Shown: one piece after another, positions 16,251 to 20,184 of the stretch
How positions within the stretch are numbered: the first letter of the stretch is position 1
How the letters are laid out: the number at the start of each line of letters is the position of its first letter
Assembly (NCBI GenBank): GCA_937884485.1
Contig: CALGCG010000017.1
Location: 1 to 20,184, forward strand
Reading direction: 5' to 3'
Source of the DNA: an uncultured Bacteroidales bacterium
GTDB lineage: Bacteria; Bacteroidota; Bacteroidia; Bacteroidales; P3
DNA length: 20,184 nt
Program-made: the position numbers and the translations under genes
The notes under the pieces: model-generated
Databases searched by the model: none
Told to the model about the DNA's origin: nothing
The model's input: only the letters and a program-made list of their open reading frames with translations

Positions 16251-17555
16251 TTATTTCAGGTTGAATTTGATTTTCTTCTCGCCGCGGACGGTCTTCACCG
16301 ACACGGTGTACATGCCTTTGGGCATGCGGTTGATTTTGATGCGCTGGTTGTTCTTGTAGTTCTCGGCGGTCTTCACCACTTTGCCGTTCTTGTTGATGAA
16401 GGTGACGGTGGCCGAGGGACTGTCGAAGGAGATGGTGATATAGCCCTCTTCGAGGTGGGGGTTGATGCGCACCCGCTCGTCGCTGGGGCCGTTGTTGGCG
16501 GTTTGACGGCTCTGCGATTCTTCCGACATGTAGGGGTCGTCCTCGTCGTCCTCTTCTTCGTTGGCCGCAATGTCGTTGCTGGGCATCTGGAAGCCGCTGA
16601 GCTTGGCAAGGCCTTTGGCGTCGTTGCCGAACCACACTGTGCCGTGGCCGTTGCAGGCCACTTTATAGATGTTGCCGGAGGGAATCTGGCTGTTCTTCGC
16701 GGTGAAGACCACCCACTGGTCCACGCCGTCGAACACTGCCGCCCCTTCGTTGGTGGCTATCCACAGCAGGCCGTTTTCGTCGATGGCTATGTCGTTCACC
16801 TGGTCGCTGGGCAGGGGGCTGTTGCGTGTGCTCCACACCGACCATTGCTGTCCGTCGTAGCGGGCCAGGCCGTTGAGGGTGCCAAACCATTTGATGTTGT
16901 CTTTGTCGATGACGATGGCCGGCACGATGTCGTCGGGCAAGCCCGAGTTGGAGGTGGTGTAGCTCGTCCAGCGGGTGCCGTTGTAGACGCTGACACCGGC
17001 GTTGGTGGTAATCCATTTGCGGTTGGCACGGTCCACGGCCAGGTCGAGGACAAAGTCGCTCAGCAGTCCGCAGTCGTCGGGCGTGTATTTGTCCCAGTCG
17101 TTGCCGTCGTAGCTCACCAGGCCGCCCAGGGTGACGCCAATCCACACCACGCCGTCCTGGTCGGTAATGATTTCCTTGACGAATTTCATCTTCAGCTTGC
17201 GGGTCACGTCGGTGTGCTCGGTCCAGTTGGTGCCGTCCCATTCGATGACGCCGTGGTCGTCGGTGCCTATCCACAGGATGCCGCGCTTGTCGAGCATCAG
17301 GCAGTTCACCGACTGGTCTTTAAGCTTTTCGTTGAACATCGAGAAGTCCATCCATGAGGCGCCGGCAAGGCGGCACAGGCCCTGATAGGTGCCTGCCCAT
17401 ACGCCGCGGCTGTCGGCGGCAATGGCCGATATGTTGTTGCCACAGATGTCGCTCGAACGGGTGTCGTACACCGTCCACGTACCGTTCTGTGCATTGGCGG
17501 CCGTGCCAATGAAACCCATGATACCAATAAGGCCTGTTATGATTTTTTTTCTCAT
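16251..17555 (-). CDS. Exported beta-propeller protein (two-component-regulator-propeller repeats) with type IX-like C-terminal domain
   Basis: This 434-residue protein has a signal peptide (MRKKIITGLIGIMGFIGTAANA) and about seven repeats of ~45 residues, each ending in a W-x-G-T/A/N strand: GVWAGTYQGL, ILWIGTDDHG, VVWIGVTLGG, RKWITTNAGV, IKWFGTLNGL, LLWIATNEGA, TVWFGNDAKG. These match the propeller repeats of Bacteroidetes hybrid two-component sensors, but no histidine kinase or membrane segment follows. An acidic linker (NEEEDDEDD) leads to a C-terminal beta domain (ISFDSPSATVTFINKNGKVVKT to GMYTVSVKTVRGEKKIKFNLK) of the type IX sorting type. It starts inside the stop of the preceding gene (ATGA, 17552-17555). 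It may be a cell-surface ligand-binding protein; the ligand is unknown. Confidence 0.85.
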   Translation of the reverse strand: MRKKIITGLIGIMGFIGTAANAQNGTWTVYDTRSSDICGNNISAIAADSRGVWAGTYQGLCRLAGASWMDFSMFNEKLKDQSVNCLMLDKRGILWIGTDDHGVIEWDGTNWTEHTDVTRKLKMKFVKEIITDQDGVVWIGVTLGGLVSYDGNDWDKYTPDDCGLLSDFVLDLAVDRANRKWITTNAGVSVYNGTRWTSYTTSNSGLPDDIVPAIVIDKDNIKWFGTLNGLARYDGQQWSVWSTRNSPLPSDQVNDIAIDENGLLWIATNEGAAVFDGVDQWVVFTAKNSQIPSGNIYKVACNGHGTVWFGNDAKGLAKLSGFQMPSNDIAANEEEDDEDDPYMSEESQSRQTANNGPSDERVRINPHLEEGYITISFDSPSATVTFINKNGKVVKTAENYKNNQRIKINRMPKGMYTVSVKTVRGEKKIKFNLK

Positions 17556-18856
17556 GTTTTATGTTTTTCTTTTTTTGCGGCGGGAAATAGTATGTTGTTT
17601 AATATCAGTCTGTATCCAGGCGAGTTGGGGTAGAGGGAGAGGTCTGTCGGCGGGTCGCCGATGAAGTGGCGGTAGTCCTCGGGGTCGTGTCCGCCGAGGA
17701 AGGTCCACGTGCCCTTGCCGTAGTCGCCGTGCAGGTAGCGCACCTCGCCCAGCTCTTTGTTCTCGGCCAGTATGACGCAGCTCTTCTTCACCAGGTTGCT
17801 GCGGAAGGCGGTGGTCTGGCCCATGAAGCCGTGTACCACGCGCGTGTGGTTCTGCGTCAGCATGGTGGGTATCCAGTCCCATTTGGCCGAGAAGTCGAAT
17901 AGCACGAAGAAGTCGGTCTTTTCGTTGACCATCCGCTGGCGCGAGCGGTCGTCGATGTCGATGGTCGATATCTCGTATTCCGACGGATTGGTGCTGATGC
18001 GGAAGTCTTTGAAGGCAAAGCATTTGCTGTAGTCCAGCATTGCTTGTGCGTTGGGTTGCATGGGGTCGCCGTCGAACATCTCGGCGCAGATGTCCACGCC
18101 TTCGGCCGCCAGGGCCACGTCGTAGCTGTCGGGCGCCGAGCACATGGCGAAGAGGAACCCTCCGCCCGTCACGAAGTCGCGTATTTTCTTGGCCACCGCC
18201 AGTTTCAGATGGCTGACCTTGCTGTAGCCCAGCTTGTTGGCGGTGGACTCCTGCAGGCGCACGTCCTCGACGTACCACTGCTGGTTGCGGTAGCTGCCCC
18301 AGAATTTGCCGTATTGGCCGGTGAAGTCCTCGTGGTGCAGGTGCAGCCAGTCGTAGGTGGGCAGGATGCCTGAAATGACCTCCTCGTCGTACACCACGTC
18401 GTAGGGTATCTCGGCGTAGGTCAGCACCAGCGTCACGGCATCGTCCCACGGCAGCTTGTTCTTGGGCGAGTAGACGGCAATCTTCGGCGCTTTCTGCAGC
18501 TTGACGGCGTCCATGTTCACCCCCGGGTCGGCAATGTGGCTCAGGATGGCGCTGCTCTGCCCGTCGGCAATCACCTCGCTGCTCACGCCCCTCAGTTTGC
18601 ACTCGCGCTCCAGGGCGTCGGCATACTTCATCATGAAGGCGCCGCCGCGGTAGTTGAGCAGCCAGGTCACCTCAACGTCGCGCTGCAGTGCCCAGTAGGC
18701 CACGCCGTAGGCCTTGAGGTGGTTCTTCTGCACCTCGTCCATCGGCAGTATAATATAATTCGCCTGCGCGTGCGCGACAAAAAAAAGACAACAAATCCAC
18801 ACCACCCCCTTCTTCAGCAGGGTGCCTGCAAAACCTGTATGCCTTTTGTTTCCCAA
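17552..18856 (-). CDS. Exported protein of the Bacteroidetes family often labelled 'asparagine synthetase B'; function unproven
   Basis: This 434-residue protein begins with a probable signal peptide (basic N-terminus, then VVWICCLFFVAHAQA) and continues NYIILPMDEVQKNHLKAYGVAYWALQ and LLNYRGGAFMMKY. From memory this matches a Bacteroidetes family carried as asparagine synthetase B, yet I see neither an N-terminal catalytic Cys nor a PP-loop ATP motif, and the protein is exported. The central part (YDWLHLHHEDFTGQYGKFW, VTGGGFLFAMCSAPDSYD) suggests a ThuA/glutamine-amidotransferase-like fold, and FLGGHDPEDY lies near the end. The start is a TTG at 18856; a stop lies four codons upstream and the next in-frame ATG is beyond the signal peptide. 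It heads the four-gene unit and overlaps the propeller gene by four bases. Confidence 0.75.
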   Translation of the reverse strand: MGNKRHTGFAGTLLKKGVVWICCLFFVAHAQANYIILPMDEVQKNHLKAYGVAYWALQRDVEVTWLLNYRGGAFMMKYADALERECKLRGVSSEVIADGQSSAILSHIADPGVNMDAVKLQKAPKIAVYSPKNKLPWDDAVTLVLTYAEIPYDVVYDEEVISGILPTYDWLHLHHEDFTGQYGKFWGSYRNQQWYVEDVRLQESTANKLGYSKVSHLKLAVAKKIRDFVTGGGFLFAMCSAPDSYDVALAAEGVDICAEMFDGDPMQPNAQAMLDYSKCFAFKDFRISTNPSEYEISTIDIDDRSRQRMVNEKTDFFVLFDFSAKWDWIPTMLTQNHTRVVHGFMGQTTAFRSNLVKKSCVILAENKELGEVRYLHGDYGKGTWTFLGGHDPEDYRHFIGDPPTDLSLYPNSPGYRLILNNILFPAAKKEKHKT

Positions 18857-18890
18857 TTTTAATTTTTAATTGTTAATTATTAATTCTCAA
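18856..18890. repeat. A/T-rich heptamer repeat array at the start of the AsnB-like gene
   Basis: Five 7-bp units (ATTTTAA, TTTTTAA, TTGTTAA, TTATTAA, TTCTCAA) fill the gap between tRNA-Leu and the TTG start of the 17552-18856 gene, so they form its whole translation leader if it is co-transcribed with the tRNA. Confidence 0.6.
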
Positions 18891-18892
18891 AG

Positions 18893-18974
18893 TGCGGATA
18901 GGGGGGCTCGAACCCCCACTCCTTTCGGAACAAGATCCTAAGTCTTGCGCGGCTACCAATTACGCCATATCCGC
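18893..18974 (-). tRNA. tRNA-Leu (UAG)
   Basis: The minus strand gives a perfect 7-bp acceptor stem (GCGGATA/TATCCGC) with discriminator A, anticodon stem CAAGA/TCTTG around loop CTTAGGA (anticodon UAG, reads CUA), a long variable arm (TTCCGAAAGGAG) as in class II tRNAs, and a T arm GGGGG-TTCGAGC-CCCCC. CCA is not encoded. It lies 20 bases after the DUF4190 gene with no terminator between. Confidence 0.93.
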
Positions 18975-18994
18975 TCTTTTTTGTGCACACAGGG

Positions 18995-19324
18995 TCAGAG
19001 GTTTCCCAGCGACAGTGCAAGGGCGCTGAAGGCAAAGACCAGCAGGGGGATGACCACAACCAGCGCCATGGCGCCCAGGGCGATGCCGATGATGGAGGTG
19101 ATCTTGCCGGCCTGCAGCATGCCCTCGCCGGTGTATTGCTCCGGGTGGGCACGGTACTCGTTCAGGCCTTTGTTGCTGAGAACCAGGCCGATGATGCCGA
19201 GCACCATCGTGATGCCTATGCCGCTCATGACGAGCGAGGCGATGCCCAGCACCAGCGACGCCACGGCGTAGGGGGCCGTCTGGCGCGGCTGTGTGTATTG
19301 GCTATTGTGCTGATATTCTTCCAT
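18995..19324 (-). CDS. DUF4190-family small membrane protein
   Basis: This 109-residue protein has a polar, Gln/Tyr-rich N-terminus (MEEYQHNSQYTQPRQTAPYA) and then hydrophobic segments: ASLVLGIASLVMSGIGITMV with LGIIGLVLSNKGLNEY, and after a polar turn (RAHPEQYTGEGMLQAGKI) IIGIALGAMALVVVIPLLVF. The SLVLGI...GLVLSNKGL plus GKITSIIGI arrangement is that of DUF4190 proteins, whose function is not established. The start at 19324 is chosen because the promoter -7 box (19358-19365) would place the transcript start downstream of the alternative start at 19360. The gene is followed after 20 bases by tRNA-Leu. Confidence 0.82.
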   Translation of the reverse strand: MEEYQHNSQYTQPRQTAPYAVASLVLGIASLVMSGIGITMVLGIIGLVLSNKGLNEYRAHPEQYTGEGMLQAGKITSIIGIALGAMALVVVIPLLVFAFSALALSLGNL

Positions 19325-19357
19325 ATCGGTTATGTCTTTCGTTTCTGTATGCGAGTG

Positions 19358-19365
19358 CAAAGATA
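19358..19365 (-). promoter_or_regulatory. Probable -7 promoter element (TAnnTTTG) of the DUF4190 gene
   Basis: The minus strand reads TATCTTTG, a perfect -7 box about 34 bases before the ATG. The -33 position has only TTTT, not TTTG, so the promoter is weaker on paper than the three others in the window. Confidence 0.55.
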
Positions 19366-19408
19366 CACATTTTTTTCGAATAAAAGAAAAAACTGTCTCT
19401 CCGACGAT

Positions 19409-19966
19409 TCAATTTTTTGGCCTGCGGTTGGCGTTGCGCGCCATATCGAACAGGGCCTCAGGCAGATGGCAGTATCCGTCGGGATGCTTGTCCAGGTAGT
19501 CCTGATGGTATTCGGTCGCCGGCTCGAAGCTCTCCAGGGGCTCCACTTCCACCGCCAGGGGGCTGCTGTAGCCGTGCTGCACCTCGCGGTAGACGTCGTC
19601 GATGGTGCCGTAGTCCTCGGGGTCGATGTAGTAGATGCCTGTGCGGTAGCGCGTCCCTTCGTCTTCTCCCTGCCGGTTGAGCGACGTGGGCTCGATGCAG
19701 AGGAAATACAGCTCCACCAGGCGCCGCAGCGGCAGCACGTCGGGGTCGTACACCACGCGCACCGTCTCGGCATAGCCCGTGCGGTCGGTGTACACCTGCT
19801 CGTAGGTGGGGTGCTCCACCACCACGCCGTCGGCGCCGCTGCGCTGATGCGTGGCGCTGTTGCCGTTGGCAAAGCCCGTCTGCGTCTCCAGCACGCCGTT
19901 GATCTGTTTCAAATAGTGCTGCGTGCCCCAGAAGCATCCGCCAGCAAGGAATATCGTTTTCGTCAT
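19409..19966 (-). CDS. msrA: Peptide-methionine (S)-S-oxide reductase MsrA
   Basis: This 185-residue enzyme reduces methionine-S-sulfoxide in oxidised proteins. The catalytic Cys11 lies in the family signature LAGGCFWGTQHYL; further landmarks are ETQTGFANGN, the TSLNRQGEDEGTRYRTGIYY stretch that builds the active site, and EYHQDYLDKHPDGYCH near the end, where a cysteine may act in recycling. Length fits the stand-alone MsrA form without an MsrB domain. There is no signal peptide, so it is cytosolic. It stands alone on the minus strand upstream of the DUF4190 gene. No convincing promoter was found; the sequence above it (19975-20040) is T/C-rich. Confidence 0.95.
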   Translation of the reverse strand: MTKTIFLAGGCFWGTQHYLKQINGVLETQTGFANGNSATHQRSGADGVVVEHPTYEQVYTDRTGYAETVRVVYDPDVLPLRRLVELYFLCIEPTSLNRQGEDEGTRYRTGIYYIDPEDYGTIDDVYREVQHGYSSPLAVEVEPLESFEPATEYHQDYLDKHPDGYCHLPEALFDMARNANRRPKN

Positions 19967-20048
19967 GCCCCATATAACGCCCGTTTGAAAAAAATATTGT
20001 GCCCGACCTGCAAATAAGATTCCCTCCCTTTTCCTCCGCCCCCGGCCC

Positions 20049-20184
20049 GTACCCTCTTCGCCTCTTGTTCGCCCCCTCTTCGGCCCTTCCTATATACTTC
20101 TTATATAGTTCTTATATAGTTCCTATATGCAGTATATAAGAACTATATAAGAAGTATATGAGAACGATATAAGAACTATATAAG
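20049..20184. repeat. Inverted array of 11-bp units (A/T-rich version), cut by the window end
   Basis: From 20049, units ending in TTC recur every 11 bp (ends at 20059, 20070, 20081, then after one 8-bp step 20089, 20100, 20111, 20122). The last ones read TATATACTTCT, TATATAGTTCT, TATATAGTTCC. After a short centre (TATATGCAG, 20124-20132) the inverse-complement type follows: TATATAAGAAC (20133), TATATAAGAAG (20144), TATATGAGAAC (20155), GATATAAGAAC (20166), and a cut unit at 20177. The upstream units are C-rich and the inner ones A/T-rich. No gene covers it; the array continues past the window. Confidence 0.8.

Noticed and set aside
16251..17555. Hybrid two-component sensor kinase
   Set aside because: Only the propeller and a sorting-type domain are present; there is no membrane helix, kinase or receiver domain.
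20049..20184. CRISPR array
   Set aside because: Units are 11 bp and contiguous with no spacers, they reverse orientation at the centre, and no cas gene is near.

Overview
The window reads as uncultured Bacteroidales DNA from about 1.4 kb to the end, with a 5' portion that looks like it comes from another organism. Bacteroidetes evidence: three promoters fit the TTTG-N19-21-TAnnTTTG pattern (two divergent ones at 10230-10298, one for the initiator tRNA at 12237-12268). Genes from 3.7 kb onward lack clear Shine-Dalgarno boxes. The window also holds a C10 (streptopain-like) peptidase and a propeller protein with type IX-like C-terminal domains, a M20C PepD and several SPII lipoproteins. By contrast, bases 1-~655 (end of a formate/nitrite transporter, then purN behind a perfect AAGGAGG box) look Firmicutes-like. 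The reading frame passes from PurN residue 97 straight into the middle of PurL, and leucine codon use changes again at ~1430. I read the first ~1.4 kb as a probable assembly mosaic, not a real bifunctional enzyme.

Layout. 2-3668 (+): FNT tail and the purN'-'purL chimera, closed by a terminator. 3747-8746 (+): GNAT acetyltransferase, flavin-reductase-like lipoprotein, gamma-carbonic anhydrase-like protein, LacX-type aldose epimerase, DUF3298 lipoprotein and a CobW/COG0523 metallochaperone GTPase with a very His/Asp-rich loop. A bidirectional terminator at 8782-8813 separates this from a convergent lipoprotein of unknown function (8826-9266, -). Next come a gene-free stretch with a large nested inverted repeat (9382-9510) and a RelE/ParE-type toxin-antitoxin pair (-). 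The pair is divergent from pepD (10331-11794, +). 11795-12290 holds terminators, an 11-bp-period inverted array, the initiator tRNA-fMet and its promoter. 12288-18856 (-) is a compact four-gene unit with exported or membrane products: an 'AsnB-like' protein, a beta-propeller protein, DsbD and a C10 peptidase. Upstream lie tRNA-Leu(UAG), a DUF4190 membrane protein and msrA. The window ends inside a second 11-bp-period inverted array.

Functional themes are purine synthesis, envelope and thiol chemistry (DsbD, MsrA, a secreted cysteine protease), metal handling (CobW) and peptide use (PepD). The most unusual content is non-coding. Two arrays are built of 11-bp units arranged as inverted repeats around a short centre; they differ in base composition but share an AGTT-centred core. 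Shorter-period arrays (7 and 9 bp) also occur, two of them inserted in frame inside conserved enzymes.
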